Assembly: GCA_029204225.1 (NCBI GenBank) | Contig: CM055106.1 | Span: 21,461,285-21,525,284, forward strand | Reading direction: 5' to 3' | Origin: Diphasiastrum complanatum | Lineage: Eukaryota > Streptophyta > Lycopodiopsida > Lycopodiales > Lycopodiaceae | Length of the DNA stretch: 64,000 nucleotides | Notes under the pieces: generated by a model | Database searches by the model: none | The model's input: the letters and a program-made list of their open reading frames with translations, nothing else | Told to the model about the DNA's origin: nothing | Position numbers and translations under genes: made by a program | Shown: piece after piece, positions 46,723 to 57,421 of the stretch | Layout of the letters: each line of letters begins with the position of its first letter | How positions within the stretch are numbered: position 1 is the stretch's first letter

Positions 46723-47170
46723 TCAACTAGTTTAGTCTAGTTTAGTCACATTTTGGTAAATTGTCAATAAGAGGCCAAAACTCATTTTAGACTTAGAGAT
46801 AAACTTTTTGAAGTTATATTTGTTTAAAATACATTCAATAAACACTTTTGGAAAGTGTGAGAAAGTCGGTAGTTGAGTTTGAGAGAGATTCAAATTTGAA
46901 CTTTGGGTACATTGAATCTAGACCCAAAAATAGTAGGGTTTACATTTTGGAGGGAAAGCCAAGTGGCCAAATAGGGTTTGGAAACTCTATAAAAGGATGT
47001 AACTCGTGGAGAGACACATCTTCTCTCTTCTCTCTCTCATTTCATCATTATACATGGTTCTCTTTGGGTTCTACTACTCATTGGTGCGCTATCTTGGTGT
47101 TATCTTGCAATTCTATGTGTAGAATGATCATTTATTGCTATTTTCAGTTCCACATGTGTGAAATACAGTA
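46714..47170 (+). repeat. 3' LTR of the 43-47 kb element
   Basis: Begins TGAGAGATTTCAACTAG after a purine-rich run. Contains CTCTATAAAAGG (47004-47020 area), a good TATA box, followed by a CT-rich leader. The right end is uncertain. Confidence 0.6.
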
Positions 47171-47689
47171 GGGTACTATAATTGTACAGACAGCAAACAT
47201 ATTTTATGTTTTGGTTCATGTTTGATCAATATCTCTTAGAGTTTGCATCTCATTTTGTATGTAGATGCTGATTTTTCTACATTGGCAAGATTGTTGGTTT
47301 GCTCCTTATTGTAACCAAAGATTTGGGACTTGGATTGGATCTTGAATGATCTAAAATCCTTCACAATGAACACGATGGTGCCGGGTGGTGGTTGATGCTA
47401 TGAAGGGATGAGAGAAACACGCACAACTAATAGATTTTACTGGACAAAAATAGAATGAATGATGAGAGAGATGGATGGATGTTTCACGAATTCAAATGGG
47501 GATGAACACAAAAAAAATGGATGACAGATGGTAACAATGGTGAGTGATAGATGGCTACGATGGTGCCGATGGGTGGGGTCTAGGGCGTCCTCAGTGATGC
47601 CCCACGCCGGGGCCTAGGGCTTTGCGTTGGACCCCAGCACTGAACGGTATGACTTCTATGCGATTGAGTGGGTGATTTCGAGTCACTAG

Positions 47690-48430
47690 CCGATGTGATA
47701 ATATGTTTTGAGAATTTTTTATTTTTAGTAGTGGGCGAGCAATGGCGAGTAAAGGGCTCTGATGGCAAGTTAGGACAAGTAAAAGGCTGATTGGCGAGTT
47801 AGGATGAGCACATGGAAATGGTGAAAAATGGGTTCAGGAGGCTACTGGATTGATGGCGAGTAAAGTGGGCGGAAGACGGGTGAGAAAACACAATCGACGA
47901 GTAAATGGAAGATGGCGAGTAAAATGTTGAGTGCGAGTTAGTCGCCAGCGAGTAAATGGAAAGTATGAAAAATGAAGAGTGGAAGGTGCTGGTCTAATGA
48001 TGAGTAAACTAGAAGGTCTGAACGCAAGAAAACAAGGTCAGTGAGTAAATGTGAGTTAGCGCGAGTTAGGGCGAGTGAACAGAAAAAAGGTGGGATATTG
48101 AGCGAGAAATTCAAATCGTCGAATTAGCGCGAGTTAAAACGAGTAAATAGAAAAAAGACAAGAAATGAAAAAATGAGCGGGAAATTTAAATCGGTGAGCT
48201 AGCGCATGTAAACGCGAGTAAAACTGATGACTCGCCGATCTCCAGAATGCTAGTTTTGAGGCTGTTGAACACTCTTTATTGATGGTGAGTGAATTGGCTC
48301 AATAAAAATGCAAAAAATTGGATTGACATTGTTGGCGAGTAAACAAGAGTAAAAGTTGTTTATTAACGAAGATCACAGAATAGGCCTCTGGGTTTGCTCT
48401 GCTCATTGGAACAGTGGCGAGTAAAAATAA
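47690..48430 (-). repeat. Dispersed GGCGAGTAAA / GCGAGTTAG motif cluster
   Basis: At least 12 GAGTAAA and 5 GAGTTA cores, mostly preceded by GC (GGCGAGTAAA), spaced irregularly over about 740 bp and all in the same orientation. Not a regular tandem array. On the element's own strand it reads TTTACTCGCC. Confidence 0.8.
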
Positions 48431-48540
48431 TGACAACAAAGTGAATTAAACCTAAAAGCGAGAAAAAACTTGTTAAAAAAGAGAAAAATAGCAAAAAAAT
48501 GCAAACAGAATATCCACTCCTGGGTTTGTTTAGCACCGTC

Positions 48541-48558
48541 TCCCCGGCAACGGCGCCA
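48541..48558 (-). other. Primer binding site, tRNA-Asp type
   Basis: Reads TGGCGCCGTTGCCGGGGA on the minus strand, the classic PBS of Athila/Tat gypsy elements, preceded by a T-run. Confidence 0.92.
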
Positions 48559-48567
48559 AAAAAACGT

Positions 48568-48834
48568 TGGACCCTTTTCGTGCCTCTCTAATCGATCATA
48601 TCTAGAGGGCAAAGGAGGGGTTTTATGGATCTATTAAGGGTGAGTAGTCGTGTAGTATCGGACTTCGATCCAATGGGGAGAGGGTAAACACGATGATAGG
48701 AGTGGAGATCTAGGCTTGCTGAGGTTGTCAATCCTATCTTCGAATCTGATCGTGGAATAGCCTAGATTTTTGTAGCATTCATCTTTGATTCTTTTTCTCT
48801 TTTTGGCCTTTTCTTGGTTTTGTTTATTGGTTCT
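48568..48834 (-). repeat. Gypsy LTR fragment, copy B
   Basis: 267 bp matching 28863-29129. It abuts the PBS leader on its left and is cut on its right by a fold-back repeat. Confidence 0.75.
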
Positions 48835-48842
48835 AGATAGAT

Positions 48843-49003
48843 GGTTGATGCACCACCACTGTCACTAAAGTGGTGATGTAGGGAGCAATGTATTTTGCAC
48901 CAGAGATGGAGAATGATACCACTATTTTTCCAAAACATTGGTATCATTCCTCACCCTTAGATGTGTGGGCCACCACCACTGCCACAATAATGGTGGTGCG
49001 GAA
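48843..49003. repeat. Fold-back (MITE-like) repeat
   Basis: Outer arms TGCACCACCACTGTCACT... (48849-48877) and ...AATAATGGTGGTGCG (48970-49000) are inverted; an inner pair GGAGAATGATACCA (48908-48921) / TGGTATCATTCCTC (48939-48952) is nearly perfect. The right arm itself contains ACCACCA...TGGTGGT. Sits where the LTR similarity ends. Confidence 0.65.
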
Positions 49004-51036
49004 TACACTCAACTAGGTTGTAGAAATCTGTTGCTCCTAGTTAGTGCACCCAACATTTAGTGCACCATTGGGCCACTATACGCCTTAAGCTTATGAATTT
49101 GATAAGATGCTTTAGATTAAATGCAAGTGGGGCCACCATCTCACTAGTTGTGCTAATGGGTACCTAACTAATGTCCTAAGTGCAAGTGAGCCATTCCCCG
49201 CCCATTTATAGTTATTGCATTACTTAAAAATTAGTGGGTGCACTAACCTTAATTTAGGCCCCATTGGTTTTACTTAAAACTTAAAGGGTGCACATTGGTT
49301 TTACTTTCGACATGATTGTAGGCTTTTGAAGTTGCATTGAAAAATCTATGGCACACTCCAGTGCTTGACCTAGCAAGATGCCCATGCCCTACCCATTAGC
49401 TAGAAGACTTAGGAGGTATGATCCTTAAATCTATTGGGTAAATTTTGTATTGCCAGTGCCAATATCTCATTAGTTGTGCAAGTGCAAGAGGATGTCTTAC
49501 CATATATGCAATCCTTATGAAGATAGGCATTTATTTATGTTTAGGTCTTGAGATATGGCATTCTATTGGCCCATGTGCTTTTCTCACATGTGGGTAGGTC
49601 TTGGAGATACAGCCCCAAAGAGCCGTGTTCGGGAAAGTTGACATCTCTTGAGAATGGAACTGGCATCTTTCGTCAAAAACCGGTTTCATAAAAAATTCAT
49701 AGGAAGTGACTTTCAACAAATTGACAGCTTTTTTTTTTTTTATGCAGGAAATTTTAGGTTTATCATTTTCACATGGATGAAATTTTTGTTTAGTAAACTA
49801 GGTGGATCCTTATAAAAGTTGGGTCTAGAAGGCAAAAAGTTTTAAAACCCAATAACTTTAAAAAAATGCAGTAAATTGGAACTCAAGGAGGTTTGCACTG
49901 GCCCCAAGAGGCTTGCTTTCTCAGGAGCATTCAAAAGCTCTTGATTGGAGCTCAGATTCAGGAATGGATAGTGTTCAGTTCTGAGAGCACAAGATTGACT
50001 ACAAACACTCGGGTGCTGGAGCTTACTAATGGGAAATGGAAATTGGAATTGATTGTGAAGTTGGAAGAATACATAATAATTACAAACCTCGAGCCTCTAA
50101 ACTACAAGCCATTCGCGTGGTGCATGCTGCAATAATATCATCATTAATACACAATCCGGTGAACACTCCAAGAGCGCATTATCTAAGTATATTGCTATTG
50201 CCATAACTTTGGTGTGTCTACGAGGATTTCTCTGAAACTACAAGTGATTTGCATGGTGCTGGAGCCTTCTGGTGGCAGTATTTATTATCAGCAATAAACA
50301 TGACTTGACAATTACGTGAACACTCCACAAGCAGATCATAATATATTTTGCTGTTGCTAAGGTTCGTGAATCTCATACTTGGAATTTTCTGCTCCCTCTC
50401 ACACACGGAAACAAGTTCGATTGTACAATTTGAAAGCATTATGCATGCGATTATGGAGGGAAATTATGCCAATACATCCATAGAAATATATGCGATACTG
50501 TTAAGTTATTACGCAACTAGACCTTGCAGGTAACTAGTATGGTGTATAACTCGTGTATATCTTTTTTCTCAATATATCTATTGGTTTTATAAAAGAATCG
50601 GATACGTGAATCTTACTGTTTCAGTATAGCATCAGGAAACTAAGCAGACCTGGTGTATGATTTATTGTGATGTTGATATAATTTCCATTTGCTAGTAACG
50701 TTGGTGTTTGTATATCAGATCTTTTCTGTATTGTATCTAACCAGACACTATTAGTATCTAATTTGCTGTATCGTTTGTATTGACTTTGAATGAATTTTGT
50801 TGGATCGATAAGTGAGCTGCAAAAAGACAACTAGTTGAAAGTTTGTAACTGTGCACCTTGTAACTGACGTAGTACCGAAAACCTGATCAAATTGTACTTC
50901 TATTTAAAATGCTTTACTGCAAGACAATTGCACTTTGCAGGATATGGTACATGAAGATGGAGATCGTGCACTAGATACATCATCAGAATAGCAGGCAAAA
51001 TTATCTGTATCCTCGTTCTTGAATGTTCGCTGAGAA
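49004..51036 (+). promoter_or_regulatory. Upstream region of the DUF641/IRKI-like gene
   Basis: 49004-49900 shows only repeats of TAGTGCACC-type phrases and no gene. A donor CTTGCAG|GTAACT at 50529 and an acceptor CACTTTGCAG|GATATGG at 50940 fit a 5'UTR intron of about 411 bp, leaving a 96-nt leader before ATG 51037. Not proven; alternative starts further upstream are possible. Confidence 0.4.
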
Positions 51037-52200
51037 ATGGAAGCATATCGTATCATTTCAAACTTCTTCTGTTGCGTTAAACGCAAGGATTCTAAGCTGC
51101 AGAAGCTTTCTGATCGGAAAGTTGCAGAGCAGCTGTTGCAAATCCGGAACTTGCAATCACATGTCAATGAGCTGAGTCGAAAGCTTCAGGACAACTCCAA
51201 CACGATTCGTGAACTTCAGGAAAAATATGTTTGCAGCCAAAACTCTCTCAAGGAATGTCGAGAAGAAATGCAGATCTTTAAAGAACGAGCTGAAGTTGAA
51301 CGCGAGGCTGGCATTAAGAAAGTAAAAGCCCGTGAAAATATGATACGTGACCAGAGTAAAGAAATTGAAAGACTAAATGAAGGAAACTCCAAGCTACAGA
51401 ATAAACTGACTATCATAGAAAAGAATGCCGCAGACAGTTCAAACACAAGTGGCTCTTACGCAGATTCGTCAGCCACACCCGCGCTGCTTGAAGCGGCTTT
51501 TCATAAGGCGCAGAGAGCGTTAGTGAGGTTCTCTAAGTGTTTGCAGGGGAATTGTGTATCAGATGGAGGAGCTGTGGAAGTCCTTCGAGCTGAAATTATC
51601 AAAGAACAGCGCTTTGCCAGATTTGCACACTCGAAATTTGCGTATCAACATCAGATTTGCCAGCTGCTTTTTGCAGAATTTGAGAAAGAGGATTTTAACT
51701 TGAATGGTGGTTTTTGCACAGTCTCTGATATGAAAGATTTAGCAAAGGCCTCATTCCAAGAATATAAGCATTACAACTCCGCCAAGCTCGAAGATACAGC
51801 CTTCGAAGTGCTATCCAACCCTGAAATGGGGAGTTTTCCTAAATTCTACTGGGAGAAACTTAAAGCTGTTTTGCCAATACATTTGGAATCACCATTTCCT
51901 GCAAGCATTAATAATTTAGGTAATATTTTAGAGGACAAGATTTATAGTGCCTTTCTCGAGTTATCTCAATCTGTTTGGGCTCTTCACAAGTTGGCATTTT
52001 CTTTCCAGCCTCCTGCTAGAATCTTGAGATTTGGAAGATTCTCGGACTACAATCCTACCTACATGGAGAGCTTGCTAGGAGCAGAACATAATCCTAATTT
52101 TCTGCCAAAAGTTGGACTAATGACGATGCCAGGCTTCCAAATAAGAAACGTGCTAATGAAATGTAAAATCTATCCGGCAGGAAAGGAAACCATGGCTTAA
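51037..52200 (+). CDS. DUF641 family protein, IRKI/GIL1-like
   Basis: A single open exon of 387 codons with a good start context (GAGAAATGGAAG) and TAA stop. Residues about 20-130 form a Leu/Glu/Lys coiled coil (NELSRKLQDNSNTIRELQEK); about 145-365 are the DUF641 region with TPALLEAAFHKAQRALVRFS, FAHSKFAYQHQICQLLF, a VWALHKLAFSFQPPARILRF segment and the terminal MTMPGFQIRNVLMKCKIYP, typical of IRK-interacting protein and GRAVITROPIC IN THE LIGHT 1. In Arabidopsis IRKI binds the receptor kinase IRK and GIL1 acts in light-dependent gravitropism; this protein is closer to IRKI in its C-terminal pattern. It is probably a cytosolic adaptor, with no signal peptide or membrane span. It looks intact, though it sits between retroelement clusters. 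Confidence 0.85.
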   Translation: MEAYRIISNFFCCVKRKDSKLQKLSDRKVAEQLLQIRNLQSHVNELSRKLQDNSNTIRELQEKYVCSQNSLKECREEMQIFKERAEVEREAGIKKVKARENMIRDQSKEIERLNEGNSKLQNKLTIIEKNAADSSNTSGSYADSSATPALLEAAFHKAQRALVRFSKCLQGNCVSDGGAVEVLRAEIIKEQRFARFAHSKFAYQHQICQLLFAEFEKEDFNLNGGFCTVSDMKDLAKASFQEYKHYNSAKLEDTAFEVLSNPEMGSFPKFYWEKLKAVLPIHLESPFPASINNLGNILEDKIYSAFLELSQSVWALHKLAFSFQPPARILRFGRFSDYNPTYMESLLGAEHNPNFLPKVGLMTMPGFQIRNVLMKCKIYPAGKETMA

Positions 52201-53149
52201 AGATATCGTAGAGATCCTCATATCTTGCGTTTAGTAGTGATTATCACTGTTTTTCAGGCTGCTACAGCATACTATCATGTCAATTTATTTGAGACTACCT
52301 TTCATTCCAGAACCATATACAGTATACTGTACGTACTAATTTGACTTTTTGATGACCAAGATAAGGTTCTTTTTGGATTTATGAATCTTATAGATGCCGA
52401 CTAGGATAGCTCTGTTTATCAGGGTAGCTTTGTTCCAGAGTTGATAGAATTTTGAAAATTTGTTATGGTTGTGAAGTAAACTGAAAAAAATTGCTCAACA
52501 GCTATGTAATGTTCATTGTTTCATTGTCTCTTATGATAATAATGACTTGGTAATATATAATGATTAGATTCTGTTGTGACTTCCATTATCATTCTACATG
52601 TGTAACCCTATGTTCAGTTGATAGTGTTGGGCATGAAGTTGTCAATTGTCTTCCGAGGATTTTGATTTCATAAGATTGTCAATGGGAATGTGTGTATGAT
52701 CTGAAGGAACTGTAAGTGTCAAACATAAATTTGTTGCCATTGTCTTGTAAAGAGTTGATTTCATAAGATTTTCAAACAAAGTTTTGTGTATTTCTATCTC
52801 GTGGAATAATGAGTTGAGCGACAATACAAGTGACCAAGGCACTCAAGTGTACAATCCCACCACTTTTGTATATCGATTCATCAACAATGAGGAATTTGGG
52901 AATGAATGCAACAAAGAAAATTAAATCTTGCATGTTGATTGAGTGTATGTCCCTTTGATAAAAGTAATAAACCATGGAAAGCATTGTACATGTGAGGAGG
53001 TGAGTTAGGTTGACCTCACTATTTTGTGAGTGATAGAATGAAGGTAAGCAAACTTGCTCCTCTATCCAATCATGCCTAATACATTGAACAATGATGAAGT
53101 CTTTGAATTTTTCATATCATAGCAAGATGAGAAATCAAATTACAACTAG
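52201..53149. other. 3' flank of the IRKI-like gene; no further gene
   Basis: The first few hundred bases are presumably 3'UTR (AT-rich, several AATAAT-like signals near 52530-52560). Minus-strand frames around 52772-52984 are open but unlike any family I recognise. Confidence 0.45.
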
Positions 53150-54551
53150 TGCACCTAGTTGGCTACAAATCCCCTAAGGATTTAGTCTTTGTTTCTTAAA
53201 CCAACTTAGTCCCAAGATAGCATCGAAAGCATCCATCTTCAAGATTGTGAATATTAATCAATTTTTCCAGGTGCCCAACGAGATTTGCAAGTTGGTTGCC
53301 AATCTACAGGTTGTCGTTGTACCTTTTGCGGTCTCCACACAAATAGGGGTCGCATTTTCTTCACACTGAATGTCCAATTCCCCTGCCAAACTTTTTGACA
53401 TGTAGTTATGTGATGCTCCCAAGTCTACCATGAAGTGAATGATCTTGTCTTGGATACATTCTTTCAGGTACAATAACTTTGATCCTCTTGCAGGAGTTGC
53501 CATGAGATGTTCACGATAAGCCGCAAGTGCCCGTATTTGTTGTAAGGCATTCAGGTCTGACTTCATCAAATCCGTTTTGGGGTCTTCTTCGTCATCTTGT
53601 TCACCATCTTCTTGATTGAACGACTCTCTCGCCATGATTTGTTTGTTCAATGGCTTGGGGCATGACCTCCAAGAGTGGCCTTGTTGTTGACAGTTAAAGC
53701 AACGCATGGAGCTGCCCATCGTTGGTTAGCTATTGTTGTGACTAGATGAAGGTCCAAAGTTTTTCCTTCTCTGAAAAGTATTTCCTCCACTGTTGCCTTG
53801 GTTGCCAAATCCTATTTTTGCTGGGAATCTATTCATGCTACTCAAGGCTTGGTTGCCATTTAAAGCTGAGTCCCCTCTTGGAAAGAAGCTTGGACTCAGT
53901 TTGGATCCACTAAATACTCTTGCTGAGGTTGAGGGAGCAGTTGGCGCCAACGTGGTCTCATGATCGCAAACCATTTTAGCCGCCCGAATAGTGAGTTAAA
54001 GTCATTGGGCAAGTAGTTGTCTATTGCTCGTCGGGTCCAAGACTACATTCCAGACAGGAGGTAGTGGGTCTTGTCAGCCTCGGACATATCTTCAATAACC
54101 CATATACTCTATCTGAATTTATTGAGGTACTCTCACAATGAACCTTTCTGCTTGAGTCCTAAAAATTCTTCCCTCAATCTCATGTGTAAATCCTTAGGTA
54201 TGAACTCTTCTCAGAACACTTTTTTGAATGCTCCCATGTTCGGAACTGCATTCATGCCACCCGGTACCAGTTTGTGGTGTAGCCTTCAAAATATACTAAC
54301 ACCAAGTTCGCTCTTTCTTCTTTAGGAGTGTTCATCAGGCGGAAGTAATGGTCCATGTGAAACAACCAATATTTCACAATTTGAATGTCACGCTCTCCTG
54401 TAGATGGTGCTTTTACTTTAGCAATCTTCTGCGAGCCTTCTAAGTTTCGCGCCCGTGAGTCCCTTGGTATGAGTGGAGGAGGCACCCCCGCATTATCTCT
54501 TGTTGCCTCCAGCTCTTCAAACCTGGCTTCGCCCGTCTCTCATTTCTGTAG
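53150..54551 (-). mobile_element. Ty3/gypsy gag-protease fragment
   Basis: From right to left: gag (YWLFHMDHYFRLMNTPKEER, 54485-54252; a Gly/Asn/Phe-rich linker 53974-53726), CCHC knuckle MRCFNCQQQGHSWRSCP (about 53705-53655), and protease HFMVDLGASHNYMSK (D-S-G changed to D-L-G) continuing to DAILGLSWFKKQR near 53185. RT onward is absent. The gag 5' end is cut at 54552 where a copia LTR begins, so the copia element landed in it. Confidence 0.8.
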
Positions 54552-54987
54552 TGTTGGATTATTCTCCTTCTTACCAATCGACTAATCGGTTTTAATCTTC
54601 ATCCATTGTTTATCCAATTCTGTGGATTTTCCCGTGTGTTTACACAGTCTGCAAAATTACAAGTGTTTTTACGCAGTCTGCAAAATTACACAGAATTTAC
54701 GATAGTGTCTCCTTTTTCACTTGTCATGAATCCCGTTGAAAAATGTAGCTTCTTCTTTTTTGCATTTTTTGCCTAACAAAATCTCGTGTAATATCACAGT
54801 GTCACATTTTTCGCTTTTTCAAAGAGTCTCAAATGTTAAGAAAATGACTCTGGCAAAGTGTGGGATAACCCTAAATGAGAACTACCCTTCAGTTCTTTTC
54901 AACCTTTTAGTATCAGAGAATTGATTTTCTATTGTTGGCATTATCACATCTTAGCATCATCAATACAATCGACAGACTAAGTTCCAG

Positions 54988-55945
54988 ATGGATTCTCAAA
55001 GTAAAGTTGGTCTTCTCCCAAACAAGCTAAACGAATCCAATTATTATTTGTGGAAATTTAAGATGAAGACCTTGCTAATCAGGAACGACTTATGGGATGT
55101 TGTTACAGGTAAAGAAGTAAAACCTGAAGACGATGACTCAAAGTAGAAATCAAAGGACGGTAAAGCTTTCGCGCTTATTATCCTCAATATATCATATACA
55201 CAGATTGGACACATAGCTGAAGCCAAAATCTCAAAAGACGTTTGGGACATTTTGAACTCACTATATGATGTGAGGGACGTAACTACTAAGTTATGTCTAC
55301 GAAGGAAATTCTTCACATTCAAAGTGTCTGTTGGTGATTCACTTCAGAATCACATTAACCAATTTAAGAATCTCTTGCAACAGATGGTTGTTGTTAGATC
55401 AGTCATAGACGATCAAGACGCAATAATGACATTGCTTTCAAGCTTGCCCTCTACATATGAGAACTGGGTGATGATTATATCGACACACTCAGATTTAACT
55501 CTTACTTGAGTTATCACTATGTTGCTGCAAGAAGATAATAGACGAGTCAAGATACTCCATCTACTTCCTCCTCTTAGGCTCTATATGTCAACAAAGGCTC
55601 TAAGTGACAGAAGCAGAAAGGCTCCAAGAAGGCTGCAATGAATCAGAAGCCAACTCAAGGTCAAGAACAATCATCGAATCCACAATCAAAGAAGAAGATG
55701 TTTTGTAGGTATTGCAAGCGCAATAACCATGAGATCAAGGATTGCCGAATTTTTGAAGCAAAGAATGTAGCCAAGCAACATGATCAACAAGCAAACACAG
55801 TTTCATCATCTCCCTAGGTCGAAGTGGACGAAGGCGCATTCATGGTCAAAGATCAAAGCACATTTTTTAATGATTCATGGTTTCTGGATTCTAGAGCAAC
55901 TCAACATACGACCAATCAACGTGAGATCTTCAATTCCTAACTCAC
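54988..55945 (+). pseudogene. Copia-4 gag and protease
   Basis: Starts MDSQSKVGLLPNKLNESNYY; SLYDVRDVTTKLCLRRKFF and TLLSSLPSTYENWVMIIS as in Copia-1; zinc knuckle FCRYCKRNNHEIKDCR near 55700 is intact. Protease reads SWFLDSRATQHTT (DSG changed to DSR). Stops at about 55144 and 55507. Confidence 0.8.
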
Positions 55946-57408
55946 TTTTGACGAATCAGACTTGGACACTGGTCGACTTACCTAGTCACAAGAGAGTTAT
56001 CGACAACAAGTGGATCTTCAAAAAGAAGATCAACTCTGATGGTTTTATTGCTAAATGAAAAGCACAATTGGTGGGATTCACTCAAGTCCAAGGAGTGGAT
56101 TACCAAGAAATTTTTAGTCCTTTTGTCAAGATGCAGTCAATCAACACTCTGATTGTGTTAGCAGCCATGGAAGACCTCAAAATGCACCAAATGGATGTCA
56201 AAACAGCATTTCTCAACGACAACATTGAAGAGGAGCTGTATTCCTTCCAACCGGAAGGATTCGAAATCAAAGACCAAGAGCACAAAGTGTGCAACCTGCA
56301 CAAAGCAATCTATGGTCTGAAACAGGCCACAAGAGCATGGTTTGATAGAATTAACTCTTATCTCATTCAATTGGGATCTGCAAACAATTCAGCTGACTGA
56401 AATGTTTATTCAAAGCATATAGGCACCAACTCAATTCACATAGCTCTTTATGTAGATGACGTATTTATTCTGTCTAATGACACTTCTCTACTGCACACTA
56501 CTAAGAGTGATCTGTCAAAGGAATTTGACATGATTGATTTAGGAGGTGTCCATTCTTTGCTAGGAATTCACATTACTAGAGGTAGACTTCAGAAGAAGAT
56601 CTATCTTAGTCAGCAGACATATCTAAAAGGCATTTTAGAAAATTTTCATATGTCTGATTGCAAACCAATTGATACTCCAATGGATCCAAGTATAGTATTG
56701 ACTAAACCTTCTTGTGCTAAGACTAATAGTGAAGTACTCGACTTAGCAAAGTACCCTTATCATTCACTAATCGGATCTCTAATGTATGCAATGTTGTGTA
56801 CTAGACCAAATTTAGCATACATTGTTAGCACGTTAAGTCAATTCATGTCTAATTCCAAGACCTCTCATTGGAAAGCATTGAAGAGAGTGATGAGATATGA
56901 TGGAAATGCTATCGACCCACTTGTCTTGCATGGCTATTCTGACTCAGATTGGGCAAGAACAGTCTCACCAAAAAATCTACCTCCGGGCTCTGTTTCTATC
57001 TGGTAGGGGGACCGATTTTGTGGAATTCAAGGAAGCATAAATCGGTTGCACTTTCTTCAACAGAGGCAGAGTACATCGCAGCATGTCAAGCTTCAAAAGA
57101 AACTATATGGATCAAGTTGTTACTGTACGACTTTACATTACACTCAATTTAATGCTACCACCATTTTGTGTGACAACATGAGCTGTATGTCACTGTCACT
57201 GAATCCCAGATTTCATGGCAAATCCAAGCACATAGAAATCCAGTATCACTTCATTCGGGAGAAAGTCTTCTTAGGGCAAGTGATCCTTCAATACTACTCC
57301 ACAACGGAAATGGTTGCAGACATCTTCACCAAAGCGCTTTCCAGGATCAAGCACCAAAAGTTCTTCAATGTGCTGAATCTGACGAAGATACCAAGGCACC
57401 AACCGTGA
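55946..57408 (+). pseudogene. Copia-4 reverse transcriptase and RNase H
   Basis: Begins TNQTWTLVDLPSHKRVI directly after protease, so the whole integrase (about 1.3 kb) is missing. RT holds MDVKTAFLNDNIEEELY, AIYGLKQATRAWF and an intact YVDD at 56449-56460. RNase H has SSTEAEYIAACQAS and KHIEIQYHFIREKV. Stops at 56056 and 56398 and a frameshift near 56960. Confidence 0.85.
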
Positions 57409-57421
57409 CCTTAAAGGGCAC

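Larger units (their letters stand above)
43230..47170 (+). mobile_element. Copia-derived element with intact gag-protease and scrambled pol
   Basis: ORF 1 (43283-45037) is gag, CCHC knuckle, protease and a degenerate integrase; ORF 2 (45046-46722, one internal TAG) keeps the outline of a copia RT without its active site. A polypurine-like GAAGAGGGAGTG precedes a 3' LTR beginning near 46714. No 5' LTR or PBS is seen, and the left end abuts the Copia-3 remnant. It resembles plant gag-only non-autonomous (TR-GAG-like) derivatives, though the open pol is unusual. Confidence 0.75.
47390..48567 (-). mobile_element. Ty3/gypsy (Tat/Athila-like) leader with PBS
   Basis: On the minus strand the PBS TGGCGCCGTTGCCGGGGA (48558-48541), complementary to tRNA-Asp, follows the LTR end at 48568. 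The leader downstream of it shows no gag frame but a dispersed 10-bp motif (see separate entry). Orientation and lineage are taken from the PBS. Confidence 0.7.

Noticed and set aside
52772-52984. Minus-strand frame next to the gypsy fragment
   Set aside because: Hydrophobic and open, but no gypsy or other motif could be followed into it.
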